The notes under the pieces were generated by a model. That model was not told the origin of the DNA. It made no database searches and saw only the letters and a program-made list of their open reading frames with translations. Positions 35,811 to 43,494 of a stretch of DNA of 48,207 nt are shown here, piece by piece. Made by a program: the position numbers and the translations under genes. This stretch comes from Candidatus Limimonas egerieequi. GTDB taxonomy: Bacteria; Bacillota; Clostridia; Oscillospirales; Acutalibacteraceae. The stretch covers positions 1 to 48,207 of the forward strand of contig JAGHVH010000011.1 in assembly GCA_018064455.1 (NCBI GenBank), written 5' to 3'. How positions within the stretch are numbered: position 1 is the first letter of the stretch; the number at the start of each line of letters is the position of its first letter.

Positions 35811-36575
35811 GTGGATAGAAGCAGAGCAGACGCGTATGAGTTCTTGTCTGTAGCACTTGACATGGGTGAATCCCTTATGGTGTGCGGCGGAGAAGTTAAC
35901 CGTGTTGAGGATACGATAAGGCGCATGGGTTTCGCTTATGGCGCACATGAGATGAACGTATTCGTTATTACTACTTCCATAGTTGTAACTATGGAACTTG
36001 GCGAGGGTAACTCTATCACTCTCACCAGACGTATTAACAGCCCTCTTTCAACTGACTTTAGGAAGCTCTCCCGTATTAACGACGTAAGTCGAAATTATTG
36101 TGCAGGTAAGTTGTCAGTTGAAAATTTAAAGGAAGAATATATCAAGGCAATTCGCCCAACAACCAAGCCAATCCGTATGTATATCGGAAGTGCGCTTGCT
36201 GCTGGTGCTTTTGCCGTTTTCTTTGGTGGAACTATTTTTGATGCATTGGTAGCAGCACTCTTTGGAGCACTCATATGCTTCTTCCAGCGTGAGTTATCTT
36301 CTCTCTTCCCAAACCCAATTGTCTTTAATATTCTATCTTCATTCGTAATAGGCCTTGGCGTGTGTCTTGTCGCAAAATTTATTCCAGGACTCAACTTGGA
36401 CAAGATTTTAATCGGCGACATCATGCTGCTTATCCCAGGAGTTGCGATGACAAACTCGATTCGCGACATTCTTGTTGGAGATACAGTGTCAGGCACAATG
36501 CGTCTTGTGGAATCAGTAATGTGGGCAGGAGCGCTTGCTGCTGGCTTCATTGTTGCTTTCTGGATTGTGTGGTGA
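35811..36575 (+). CDS. Threonine/serine exporter family protein, N-terminal half (ThrE type)
   Basis: The 254-residue protein has a soluble amidase-like N-terminal part (SVALDMGESLMVCGGEVNRVEDTIRRMGFAYG, matching the ThrE/DUF1212 family) and about five transmembrane segments from residue 120. In C. glutamicum both halves are fused in one ThrE exporter; here they are two adjacent genes, common in Firmicutes. It starts with GTG at 35811 after AAGGTGGTGAG. The second half starts 4 bases after the stop. Substrate in this organism is inferred only from family. Confidence 0.87.
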   Translation: MDRSRADAYEFLSVALDMGESLMVCGGEVNRVEDTIRRMGFAYGAHEMNVFVITTSIVVTMELGEGNSITLTRRINSPLSTDFRKLSRINDVSRNYCAGKLSVENLKEEYIKAIRPTTKPIRMYIGSALAAGAFAVFFGGTIFDALVAALFGALICFFQRELSSLFPNPIVFNILSSFVIGLGVCLVAKFIPGLNLDKILIGDIMLLIPGVAMTNSIRDILVGDTVSGTMRLVESVMWAGALAAGFIVAFWIVW

Positions 36576-36579
36576 GCGT

Positions 36580-37026
36580 ATGAGTATTTGGATTCAAATT
36601 TTAACAGCTGCGCTCGGCTCAATTGGCTTTGCCCTTCTCTATAGGCTTAGACCAGAGCACCTTCCACTTGCTGCCGTTGGTGGCGCAATCACTTGGGGCG
36701 TATATCTGTTAGTACTTAAATATACGGAAAATATCTTTGCTGCAGCATTGATAGCAACCGTTCTCTGTACCTTCTATGCAGAAATTTTGTCAAAGCTACA
36801 AAAGACACCTGCAACGGTACTTCTTATTCCGTCAGTTATTCCTCTAATCCCAGGTTCTGCTCTTTATTACACAATGAGCAGTTTGGTTCAGAGGGATTTG
36901 ATACAAGCTTGGTACTTCGCACGACTTACTATTCAATATGCGCTTGCTATCGCACTTGGTATAAGTCTTGTTTGGACAATATGGGCTGTTCTTTTCCAGA
37001 GAAAGAATCAGCAACGCGACAACTAG
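36580..37026 (+). CDS. Threonine/serine exporter family protein, C-terminal half (ThrE_2 type)
   Basis: The 148-residue protein has about four to five transmembrane segments and the GGAITWGVYLL and LIPSVIPLIPGSALYYTM motifs of the ThrE C-terminal (DUF3815) family. It presumably forms one transporter with the gene upstream. The ATG at 36580 is preferred; an open frame to 36535 would overlap the upstream gene by 41 bases. The binding site GGTGAG is close to the start, suggesting translational coupling. Confidence 0.86.
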   Translation: MSIWIQILTAALGSIGFALLYRLRPEHLPLAAVGGAITWGVYLLVLKYTENIFAAALIATVLCTFYAEILSKLQKTPATVLLIPSVIPLIPGSALYYTMSSLVQRDLIQAWYFARLTIQYALAIALGISLVWTIWAVLFQRKNQQRDN

Positions 37027-37048
37027 TTAACAGGCAAAGGATTTACTA

Positions 37049-37918
37049 ATGAAAGAACTCATATTTGATATCTTAATTGACGTGTGTAAAGACACGTTGA
37101 AACTTGTACCGTTTTTGTTTTTGACATATCTCTTGATGGAGTATGTTGAACACAAAGCAGGTGAGAAGGCAAAGGAGAGAATAGCAAAGGCGGGCAACTT
37201 TGGTCCAGCAGTCGGAGCACTGCTTGGCGCTGTTCCGCAGTGTGGATTCTCTGCTGCAGCATCGAACCTCTATGCGGGCCGAGTAATTACTGTCGGCACG
37301 CTTATTGCGGTATACCTTTCAACTTCTGATGAGATGCTCCCTATCTTTATATCAGAGCAAGTACCAGCAATTGATATTTTAAAGATACTTGCCATCAAGG
37401 TTGTAATAGGCCTTGTAGTAGGATTTATGCTTGACTTTGCTGTTCGCCATTTCAAGAGTGGTAAGGGCAATGATATGGATATTCATCATATCTGTGAGCA
37501 TGATCATTGCAACTGTGAGGAGGAAGGTATATTAAAGTCTGCCGTTCACCACACACTTCAGATTACTGGATTTATCTTCCTTGTATCGCTAGTACTTGGA
37601 TTTGTAATTGAGTTTGTTGGTGCAGAAGCACTTGGAAACTTTATTACAAACAAGCCTATCATTGGCGAACTTATCGCAGGCCTTATTGGCCTCATCCCTA
37701 ACTGTGCTGCATCAGTTGTAATCACTCAGCTCTATTTAGAGGGTGCGCTCTCTTTTGGCGCAATGATGAGTGGCCTTCTTGTTGGAGCGGGTATCGGCAT
37801 TGCTATCCTTATTCGTATGAATGAGGACAAAAAGAAAAGCGCCCAGATTATAGGAATACTCTATGGCGCTGGTGTTGTATTTGGTATTTTAATTGAACTC
37901 TTAGGAATTAGTATTTAA
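37049..37918 (+). CDS. Putative heavy-metal/arsenic permease (ArsP_2-like, about 10 membrane segments)
   Basis: The 289-residue membrane protein is built as two repeated halves. Each contains a Pro-x-Cys turn in the membrane: PQC at 63-65 (GALLGAVPQCGFSAAA) and PNC at 217-219 (GLIGLIPNCAASVV). A hydrophilic loop at about 140-160 holds a histidine/cysteine cluster, DIHHICEHDHCNCEEE, a likely metal site. This fits the family annotated as putative manganese transporter or arsenic efflux protein; the real substrate is uncertain. It stops 11 bases before pyk and could share its transcript. Confidence 0.78.
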   Translation: MKELIFDILIDVCKDTLKLVPFLFLTYLLMEYVEHKAGEKAKERIAKAGNFGPAVGALLGAVPQCGFSAAASNLYAGRVITVGTLIAVYLSTSDEMLPIFISEQVPAIDILKILAIKVVIGLVVGFMLDFAVRHFKSGKGNDMDIHHICEHDHCNCEEEGILKSAVHHTLQITGFIFLVSLVLGFVIEFVGAEALGNFITNKPIIGELIAGLIGLIPNCAASVVITQLYLEGALSFGAMMSGLLVGAGIGIAILIRMNEDKKKSAQIIGILYGAGVVFGILIELLGISI

Positions 37919-37929
37919 GGAGGCTTTAC

Positions 37930-39342
37930 ATGAGAAAGACCAAGATAGTTTGCACAATTGGTCCAGCAAGTGACAGTAAAGAAACGTTGATTGCTCTTGC
38001 AAAAGCTGGTATGAATGTTGCACGCCTTAACTTTTCTCACGGCACACATGAAGAGCACTTAGATAAAATTAATAAGATAAAAGAAGTTCGAGAAGAACTC
38101 GGTCTTCCAATTGCAATCTTGCTTGATACTAAGGGACCAGAGTACCGTATCAAGACTTTTGAAAACGGCAAAATCGTATTAAACGATGGCGATGTTTTTA
38201 CTTTCACTACACGTGATGTAGTTGGTAATCAAGAGGTAGTATCTGTAAGCTATCCAAGACTTCACGAGGACTTGGATGTAGGCGATATAATATTGCTTAA
38301 CAATGGACTTTTAAAGTTTGAAGTTACAAAAATTGACGGCCAAGATGTTGTTTGTAAAACAGTTGTTGGCGGTGAACTTTCAAACAGAAAGTCAATGAGT
38401 TTCCCTGGAAAAGTGTTAAAGCAGGACTTCTTGTCTGATGCTGACAAGGAAGATATCAAGTTTGGTATTGAGAACGAAGTTGATTTCTTTGCTTGCTCAT
38501 TTGTATCAAGCAAGCAGGACCTTTTGGACCTCAAAGAATATATGGCATCTATTGGTTATACACCAACAGATAATATCATTGCCAAGATTGAGAATCAGTC
38601 TGGTATTGATAACATCAATGAAATTTGTGAGGAGTGCGACGGCATAATGATTGGCCGTGGCGATATGGGCGTGGAGATTCCTTTCGAGGAACTCCCAGCA
38701 GTTCAGAAGAAGCTGATTACAAGCTGCCGTATGCTCGGCAAGCGCGTAATAACAGCTACTGAAATGCTTGAGTCCATGATAACAAACCCACGCCCAACGC
38801 GTGCCGAAATCTCTGACGTCGCAAATGCTGTCTACGACGGTTCAAGCGCCATAATGCTCTCTGGTGAGACAGCATCTGGCGCGTACCCAGTTTTGTGCGT
38901 AGAGACGATGTCAAAGATTGCAGAGCGTACAGAGGAGAACATAGAGTACGCTAATCGCTTTGACAGCCACTCTTTTATTATTAGAAATACAGCAGATGCT
39001 ATAAGCCACTCAACAGTGGGTATGGCAATTGACATAAGTGCAAAGGCAATTGCAGTTTGCACACACTCGGGTACAACTGCTAGAATGGTTTCACGTTTCA
39101 GGCCAACAGTTGATATCTTGGGACTTACCACTGATATCAAGACCTACTATAAACTTGCGTTGTCATGGGGCGTTACACCGGCACTTGTTGATGTGTATGA
39201 GTCAACTGATGTTATGTTCTATACAGCCAAGATGAAGATAAAGGAACAGTTTGATTTAAAGCCAGGTGACCTTGTAGTCATTACTGGTGGCACATCAACT
39301 CAATCAGGAAACACTAACCTTATCAAGGTTGAAACAATATAA
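37930..39342 (+). CDS. pyk: Pyruvate kinase
   Basis: The 470-residue glycolytic enzyme transfers phosphate from phosphoenolpyruvate to ADP. Visible are TKIVCTIGPAS, the active-site MNVARLNFSHGTHEEH, LLDTKGPEYRIKTF, the metal site GIMIGRGDMGVEIPFEELP and the signature TATEMLESMITNPRPTRAEISDVANAVYDGSSAIMLSGETA. The extra C-terminal domain of Bacillus enzymes is absent; the allosteric C domain is present at about 350-470. AAGGAGG precedes the ATG. A NifX-like gene follows 12 bases later. Confidence 0.96.
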   Translation: MRKTKIVCTIGPASDSKETLIALAKAGMNVARLNFSHGTHEEHLDKINKIKEVREELGLPIAILLDTKGPEYRIKTFENGKIVLNDGDVFTFTTRDVVGNQEVVSVSYPRLHEDLDVGDIILLNNGLLKFEVTKIDGQDVVCKTVVGGELSNRKSMSFPGKVLKQDFLSDADKEDIKFGIENEVDFFACSFVSSKQDLLDLKEYMASIGYTPTDNIIAKIENQSGIDNINEICEECDGIMIGRGDMGVEIPFEELPAVQKKLITSCRMLGKRVITATEMLESMITNPRPTRAEISDVANAVYDGSSAIMLSGETASGAYPVLCVETMSKIAERTEENIEYANRFDSHSFIIRNTADAISHSTVGMAIDISAKAIAVCTHSGTTARMVSRFRPTVDILGLTTDIKTYYKLALSWGVTPALVDVYESTDVMFYTAKMKIKEQFDLKPGDLVVITGGTSTQSGNTNLIKVETI

Positions 39343-39354
39343 GGAGGAGACAAA

Positions 39355-39747
39355 ATGAGAGTAGCAGTTACTTACAAAGGCGGCGAAGTATTTCAGCACT
39401 TTGGACACACAACACACTTTAAACTCTATGACATAGAGGACGGTCAGGTTGTAGGCGCTCATTTAGTTCCAGTCAACGGTGGCGGACATAGCGCGCTTGC
39501 AGGCTTCCTTTCTATGTTTAAAGTAGATGAGCTTATCTGTGGCGGAATGGGCCAAGGCGCACGTGATGCACTTGCAGAAATCGGCATTAAAGTATATGCA
39601 GGCGTATCAGGCAAGACAGATGATGCAATCGCTGCCCTCGTTGCAGGCACACTTGACTATGACAACGACAAGGTGTGCGAGGATCATGACCACGACCACT
39701 CCTGTGGTGAGCATGATTGCTGCGGCGAGCATGACAGTTGTCACTAA
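39355..39747 (+). CDS. NifX/NifB-type dinitrogenase cofactor-domain protein with His/Cys-rich tail
   Basis: The 130-residue protein has the cofactor-binding fold of the NifX/NafY/VnfX family (MRVAVTYKGGEVFQHFGHTTHFKLYD, then ELICGGMGQGARDAL and GIKVYAGVSGKTDDAIAALVAG). Such small proteins occur widely without nitrogenase and may carry iron-sulfur or other metal clusters. Residues 106-130 form a tail rich in His, Cys and Asp (DHDHDHSCGEHDCCGEHDSCH), a plausible metal-binding segment. It is coupled to pyk by a 12-base gap with a GGAGG site. No nif genes are nearby. Confidence 0.85.
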   Translation: MRVAVTYKGGEVFQHFGHTTHFKLYDIEDGQVVGAHLVPVNGGGHSALAGFLSMFKVDELICGGMGQGARDALAEIGIKVYAGVSGKTDDAIAALVAGTLDYDNDKVCEDHDHDHSCGEHDCCGEHDSCH

Positions 39748-39751
39748 TATC

Positions 39752-39798
39752 GGATAAAAAAGAGGCAGTTCGCATTGAACTGCCTCTTACTTTTATCC
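39752..39798. terminator. Bidirectional terminator between the NifX-like gene and nth
   Basis: AAGAGGCAGTTC / GAACTGCCTCTT form a perfect 12-bp stem around GCATT, extended by GGATAAAA/TTTTATCC. A T-run is present on each strand (TTTTTT on the minus strand). Confidence 0.92.
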
Positions 39799-40424
39799 TA
39801 TTTTGCGCTCTTGCAGAAATCCCTCATGCAACACTTGTCGCATTGTGGGCGGCGCGCGATACATACTGCGCGGCCGTGCATTACAATGCGATGGCAGAAA
39901 TCGTTTGATTCCTCTGGCGGTAAAATCTTTTTAAGTTCAAACTCTATTGTCTTTTGATCCTTTGAATCAACAAGGCCCAAGAGGTTTGTAATTCGAATAA
40001 GGTGGGTGTCTACCACAACTGCTGGCTTTTTATAGACGTCGCCAACAATCAAGTTGGCGGTCTTGCGACCGACACCTGGAAGTGTTATGAGGTCCTCAAT
40101 AGTATCTGGAACCTTGCCATCAAAGTTTTCAAGCACACCCTTCGCCATACCGATTATGCTTTTTGCCTTGTCATGATAAAACCCACAGGTGCGGATAAGG
40201 TCCTCAACATCTGAGAGTTCTGCATTTGCGAAGTCCTCTATTGTTTTATATTTTTCAAAGAGTGCAGGTGTAACAAGGTTAACCCTGGCATCTGTGCACT
40301 GTGCGGACAGCCTTGTGGCAACAAGGAGCTGGAATGGGTCGCTTGCAACAAGCGAACATTCAGCATCTGGGTATTCCGCTTTTAATGCCTCAACGGCTTT
40401 TAGTGCTCTTTCCTTTTTAGTCAT
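39798..40424 (-). CDS. nth: Endonuclease III (DNA glycosylase/AP lyase)
   Basis: The 208-residue base-excision enzyme removes oxidised pyrimidines. It has the helix-hairpin-helix LPGVGRKTANLIVG with the catalytic lysine, the catalytic aspartate in VVVDTHLIRI, and a [4Fe-4S] site with C-x6-C-x2-C-x5-C spacing at the C-terminus (CIARRPQCDKC...C). The frame opens with a GTG at 40433, but I prefer the ATG at 40424, 5 bases after GGTGA. It lies 12 bases after the minus-strand acyltransferase gene and is likely co-transcribed with it. Confidence 0.95.
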   Translation of the reverse strand: MTKKERALKAVEALKAEYPDAECSLVASDPFQLLVATRLSAQCTDARVNLVTPALFEKYKTIEDFANAELSDVEDLIRTCGFYHDKAKSIIGMAKGVLENFDGKVPDTIEDLITLPGVGRKTANLIVGDVYKKPAVVVDTHLIRITNLLGLVDSKDQKTIEFELKKILPPEESNDFCHRIVMHGRAVCIARRPQCDKCCMRDFCKSAK

Positions 40425-40436
40425 ATAAGTCACCGA

Positions 40437-41216
40437 TTATAAGACTCCAAGTATCCATTTGATAAACTCAAATAGTACAAAGAGAATTGGTAGTTCTATA
40501 AGGTAGATGAGGAAGCATTTCTGACCAAGCCACATGAGTACTTTTGAATGAACTGGGTAAGCAAAGCTTGGTAGTTTGCCGTCATGTACCCAAACACCCA
40601 CATATGTGCCGAGCGAGAAAACAAATCCATAAGGAATAAGTGGGAAGTAATCAGCTGAGAAGAAACCGTCTGGCTGGAGACCAAATGGGAAGATCCATTT
40701 TTGCTCATAGATAGTCTCTGGTACTTGCCAAGCAATGTCACCCCAAACTGAAATAGTTCCACTCTGTTCCCATTCCCTGAATATCCAGAGAAGTGCAATT
40801 GAAATAAGGCATCCAAGCCATGCTGGAATTTTGGAAATTATAGGCTTCTCAAGGAGTGCATAGCCAAGTATACATACCATAAAGAAGTCAAGTACGCCCC
40901 ACCATATCTCACAGTCTACAAATCCCATTTTAGGTAGCAGGATGATTGAGACAAAGTTGAGACCCAGTGCAAATATAGAAAGCTTCAATCCTCGTTTTAG
41001 GTTACTGTGTGAGAGCCTGCAGCAAACGCCACAGATAAATAGGAACATGCATGAGACGTAAGGCTGAACAGGAAGAAAGAACGTGTAAGCGTCATATCCA
41101 AACTGAACATCGTACTGTTCATACATAAAAATAAACGCATGATAGAATATCATGCAAAGCACGCAGAAACCTCGAATTTCATCGAGAAGAGCGATTCGAT
41201 TTTTCGAGATGTTCAT
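40437..41216 (-). CDS. Heparan-alpha-glucosaminide N-acetyltransferase-like membrane acyltransferase (DUF1624)
   Basis: The 259-residue protein has about seven transmembrane segments. Its N-terminal RIALLDEIRGFCVLCMIFYHAFIF carries the arginine and histidine (YHAF) characteristic of the HGSNAT/DUF1624 acyltransferase group. Bacterial members probably transfer acyl groups to extracellular sugars or lipids, but no substrate is known. The start at 41216 follows GGTGAT on the minus strand. It lies upstream of nth in the same direction and divergent from a HAD phosphatase. Confidence 0.82.
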   Translation of the reverse strand: MNISKNRIALLDEIRGFCVLCMIFYHAFIFMYEQYDVQFGYDAYTFFLPVQPYVSCMFLFICGVCCRLSHSNLKRGLKLSIFALGLNFVSIILLPKMGFVDCEIWWGVLDFFMVCILGYALLEKPIISKIPAWLGCLISIALLWIFREWEQSGTISVWGDIAWQVPETIYEQKWIFPFGLQPDGFFSADYFPLIPYGFVFSLGTYVGVWVHDGKLPSFAYPVHSKVLMWLGQKCFLIYLIELPILFVLFEFIKWILGVL

Positions 41217-41226
41217 ATTATCACCA

Positions 41227-41255
41227 TTGCCGATTATAGCAAATTCGTGTATAAT
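41227..41255 (+). promoter_or_regulatory. Promoter of the PGP-like HAD gene
   Basis: TTGCCG at 41227-41232 and TATAAT at 41250-41255 are separated by 17 bases, about 30 bases before the ATG. Confidence 0.75.
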
Positions 41256-41285
41256 TTACAAGCAAACCAAAGAGGGGATAAACAC

Positions 41286-41930
41286 ATGAAATTTGATGCA
41301 GTTATTTTTGATTTTGACGGCACTGTGGCCGACACGGGTGAAGGTGTCCGCAATGCTGTAAGGTATGCACTAAACGAATATAAAATGCCAATATACGAGG
41401 AAAGACTAAATGAGTTTTTGGGTCCTCCTCTTTACATTACATTTGAGAGAATGTATGGTGTGTCACCAGAGCTTGCAAGTGACATAGTTGACACCTATCG
41501 AGTTTACTATGCAGACAGAGGTGTGCATGAGTGCAAGGCATATGATGGCATCTTGGACCTTGCTTCTGATTTAAAAGAAGCTGGTGTAAAACTTGCTATT
41601 GCATCATCAAAACCACTTGTGTTTTTGGAGATAGGTGTTCGTGAGACTGGCGCCGGTAAGCATATAGAAGAAGTAGTTGGCCCAGAACTTAAAAACCATG
41701 AGGCTAACAAGGCTTACCTTGTTAGGGCAGCGTGTGAGCGTCTTGGCATTGAGCCATCAAAGCGCGTCGCAATGATAGGAGACCGTTTCTATGACATTGA
41801 TGGTGCCAACGAGGTTGGCGTTACATCGATTGGTGTAGAATATGGCTTTGGTCATCGTAAGGAGTTTGAGGACCATAACGCAGACTACATTGCAACGACA
41901 GTTGACGATTTGAGAAAAATCTTATTGTAG
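41286..41930 (+). CDS. HAD-superfamily phosphatase (phosphoglycolate phosphatase-like)
   Basis: The 214-residue HAD-IA enzyme has motif I FDFDGTVADT (nucleophile Asp), a cap domain (about 15-85), motif II LAIASSKP, the motif III lysine region and motif IV MIGDRFYDIDGAN. It resembles the Gph/PpaX group acting on phosphoglycolate or pyrophosphate, but HAD substrates are hard to predict. The real start is the ATG at 41286 (AGAGGGG upstream); the open frame to 41139 crosses the divergent gene and promoter. Confidence 0.87.
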   Translation: MKFDAVIFDFDGTVADTGEGVRNAVRYALNEYKMPIYEERLNEFLGPPLYITFERMYGVSPELASDIVDTYRVYYADRGVHECKAYDGILDLASDLKEAGVKLAIASSKPLVFLEIGVRETGAGKHIEEVVGPELKNHEANKAYLVRAACERLGIEPSKRVAMIGDRFYDIDGANEVGVTSIGVEYGFGHRKEFEDHNADYIATTVDDLRKILL

Positions 41931-41956
41931 TAGGCTTTAGAGCGCGGAAAAAGTTG

Positions 41957-41985
41957 TTGACAACTTATACTCTGTACGTTATAAT
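41957..41985 (+). promoter_or_regulatory. Consensus promoter of the tRNA-Met/tRNA-Glu unit
   Basis: Perfect TTGACA (41957-41962) and TATAAT (41980-41985) with a 17-base spacer. The start would fall about 15 bases before tRNA-Met. An inverted repeat, AGCGCGGAA.../...TTTCGCGCT (about 41941-41950 and 41989-41997), flanks it. Confidence 0.93.
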
Positions 41986-42005
41986 AACTTTCGCGCTTTA
42001 CAAAT

Positions 42006-42082
42006 GGCGGGATAGCTCAGTTGGCTAGAGCACTCGGTTCATACCCGGGGTGTCGTTGGTTCGAATCCTACTCCCGCTACCA
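42006..42082 (+). tRNA. tRNA-Met (anticodon CAU, elongator type)
   Basis: The cloverleaf reads clearly. The acceptor is GGCGGGA/TCCCGCT with a G1-U72 wobble usual for this tRNA in Firmicutes. The D arm is GCTCAGTTGGCTAGAGC. The anticodon stem CTCGG/CCGGG has loop TTCATAC (anticodon CAT), the variable loop is five bases and the T loop is TTCGAAT. CCA is encoded. Position 51/63 in the T stem is a U-U mismatch. An isoleucine-decoding role after lysidine modification cannot be excluded, but the elongator Met pattern fits best. Confidence 0.95.
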
Positions 42083-42089
42083 GCGTTTA

Positions 42090-42109
42090 GGGACCGCAAT
42101 AGCGGTCCC
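42090..42109 (+). repeat. Perfect hairpin between the two tRNAs
   Basis: GGGACCGC and GCGGTCCC form an 8-bp stem with an AATA loop, with no T-run after it. It is probably an RNA-processing spacer and not a terminator. Confidence 0.7.
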
Positions 42110-42114
42110 ATTGT

Positions 42115-42189
42115 GGCCCGGTGGTCAAGTGGTCAAGACACCGCCCTTTCACGGCGGTAACACGAGTTCAAATCTCGTCCGGGTCACCA
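42115..42189 (+). tRNA. tRNA-Glu (anticodon UUC)
   Basis: The acceptor is GGCCCGG/CCGGGTC, the anticodon stem CCGCC/GGCGG encloses CTTTCAC (anticodon TTC) and the T loop is TTCAAAT with stem ACGAG/CTCGT. CCA is encoded. It shares the upstream promoter with tRNA-Met. Confidence 0.96.
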
Positions 42190-42223
42190 AAAAAGAGATG
42201 GCATTAAGCCATCTCTTTTTTTA
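42190..42223. terminator. Bidirectional terminator between tRNA-Glu and ogg
   Basis: GAGATGGC (42195-42202) and GCCATCTC (42208-42215) form the core, extended by AAAA/TTTT, with T-runs on both strands. It serves the tRNA unit and the minus-strand ogg ending at 42233. Confidence 0.93.
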
Positions 42224-42232
42224 TATCCTGGA

Positions 42233-43138
42233 CTATATATTTCTTCTCCAATGGAATAAATATTGTTGAGCAATACCCCGTGTACCCGTCGTACATTCTG
42301 GTAATCCATTTGGATAGAGCTCTTCCATAATCTTTTTTACCCATGTGTCAACTGGGAAGGCATCGATTTGACCACAGCCATAAAGGAGGGCACACTGTGC
42401 TACCTTTGGGCCAACACCTGTAATCTTTAAAAGTTCTGCTTCTGCTTCCGCTAGCGGGAGCTTTTTTAGTTTCTCAAGGTCTATCTCTCCAGATGCAACC
42501 TTTTGTGCTGCATCAATTATATATTTATTTCGAAATCCTGCTCTGATTGGTGCAAGGTCATCTTCGCTGAGTTTTGCAATGTCTTCTGCACTTGGGAAGG
42601 TAAAGAATTCTTTGTCATATTTAAGACCGTTCTCGTCTACAACAGGTACGAGTCTTACTCTTTCACCGTAAGTTTCGCAGAGTCGCTCAATTATACCTTT
42701 TATTCTTGGAATGTTGTTGTTTTGTGAGATGATAAACGAACAGAGCGTCTCCCATGGGTCTTGATTGGTTATTCTTATACCATAATATTTATCGGTAGCA
42801 GCATTAAGGCTCTTGTCCCCTGATGCTTTATATGTATCAAGGATGGCGTCATAGTTCCTTTCAAGATCAAAGTAAGGAACCCAGAATTTATAGAACTCAT
42901 CTACGCTACAGTTATAAAAGGTGATGTATCCAGTATTTGAATCCTGTGAGAGCTCACCGAACTTAAATATACGTTTTCCATCCTTTGTTCCGCTTACAAC
43001 TGCGCACCAATGACCGGCAGCATTCTTTTGCCAACGGAAAGATTGGCCACAGTCAAGTGTTAAATCAAGGGATAAACAATGAATATTTTTTACTGTCAAG
43101 TTACAGTTGTTGTTTTCCAGTGTAAAAAATTTGCCCAC
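42233..43138 (-). CDS. ogg: 8-oxoguanine DNA glycosylase / AP lyase (OGG1 type)
   Basis: The 301-residue protein has the OGG1 N-terminal beta domain with CGQSFRWQK at 30-38, then ITNQDPWETLCSFIISQNNN and the helix-hairpin-helix ITGVGPKVAQCALLYG. Catalytic Lys245 and Asp264 (FPVDTWVKK) are present. It removes 8-oxoguanine from DNA. Clostridia commonly carry this eukaryote-like OGG. The start is GTG at 43138 with AAGGAAGGT upstream on the minus strand. Confidence 0.92.
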   Translation of the reverse strand: MGKFFTLENNNCNLTVKNIHCLSLDLTLDCGQSFRWQKNAAGHWCAVVSGTKDGKRIFKFGELSQDSNTGYITFYNCSVDEFYKFWVPYFDLERNYDAILDTYKASGDKSLNAATDKYYGIRITNQDPWETLCSFIISQNNNIPRIKGIIERLCETYGERVRLVPVVDENGLKYDKEFFTFPSAEDIAKLSEDDLAPIRAGFRNKYIIDAAQKVASGEIDLEKLKKLPLAEAEAELLKITGVGPKVAQCALLYGCGQIDAFPVDTWVKKIMEELYPNGLPECTTGTRGIAQQYLFHWRRNI

Positions 43139-43285
43139 GTTTTGACCTTCCTTTTGTGCAATTTATACTTCCAAAAAAATCGTAGTTTTTAGTGCATTTT
43201 GCTATTTATTTTTTTGGTGGTAAAGACTTTTTAACGTATCGTAATCACATTAATTGTCAACCCTAATTTTCTCCACAAAAACGTT

Positions 43286-43304
43286 AAAAAGGGCTCAAAA
43301 GCCC
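43286..43304 (-). terminator. Minus-strand intrinsic terminator in the ogg-rarA gap
   Basis: Read on the minus strand, GGGCT and AGCCC (43291-43304) form a hairpin followed directly by TTTTT. It lies about 355 bases beyond the rarA stop, so it ends either a long rarA 3' region or a separate small RNA. Confidence 0.65.
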
Positions 43305-43440
43305 ATTACTACGTTATATAAAATTTTTATTTCCGCAATTTCCACCGAGTTTTTAACAATTAGGGCATGTTTTTATATTACAGATAGTATAATTGACGGT
43401 TTTTGCCCAAAAATTTTATGTCAAAAACCCCTTGACAAGT

Positions 43441-43494
43441 CATAAACCACGTAGGAGTGGGTTTTTGAGAAATAACCTAGTTACGTGGTTTATG
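43441..43494. repeat. 13-bp perfect inverted repeat with 28-base spacer
   Basis: CATAAACCACGTA at 43441-43453 and TACGTGGTTTATG at 43482-43494 are exact complements. TCAAAAACCC (43421-43430) and GGGTTTTTGA (43459-43468) form another 10-bp pair that interlocks with it. No target-site duplication suggests a mobile element. Confidence 0.85.

Noticed and set aside
36095-36622. 175-codon minus-strand frame across the ThrE-type genes
   Set aside because: Antisense of membrane-protein codons, which often leave long open frames; no start signals.
39355-39747. NifX-like gene as evidence of nitrogen fixation
   Set aside because: No other nif gene is present and this small domain is widespread in non-fixing anaerobes.
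42090-42109. Hairpin between the tRNAs as a terminator
   Set aside because: No T-run follows and tRNA-Glu has no promoter of its own, so transcription must continue through it.
42021-42269. 82-codon open frame across both tRNA genes
   Set aside because: It reads through tRNA-Met, tRNA-Glu and a terminator; it is a by-product of structured RNA genes.
43441-43494. 13-bp inverted repeat as ends of a miniature transposable element
   Set aside because: The arms enclose only 28 bases, no flanking duplication is seen and no second copy occurs in the window.
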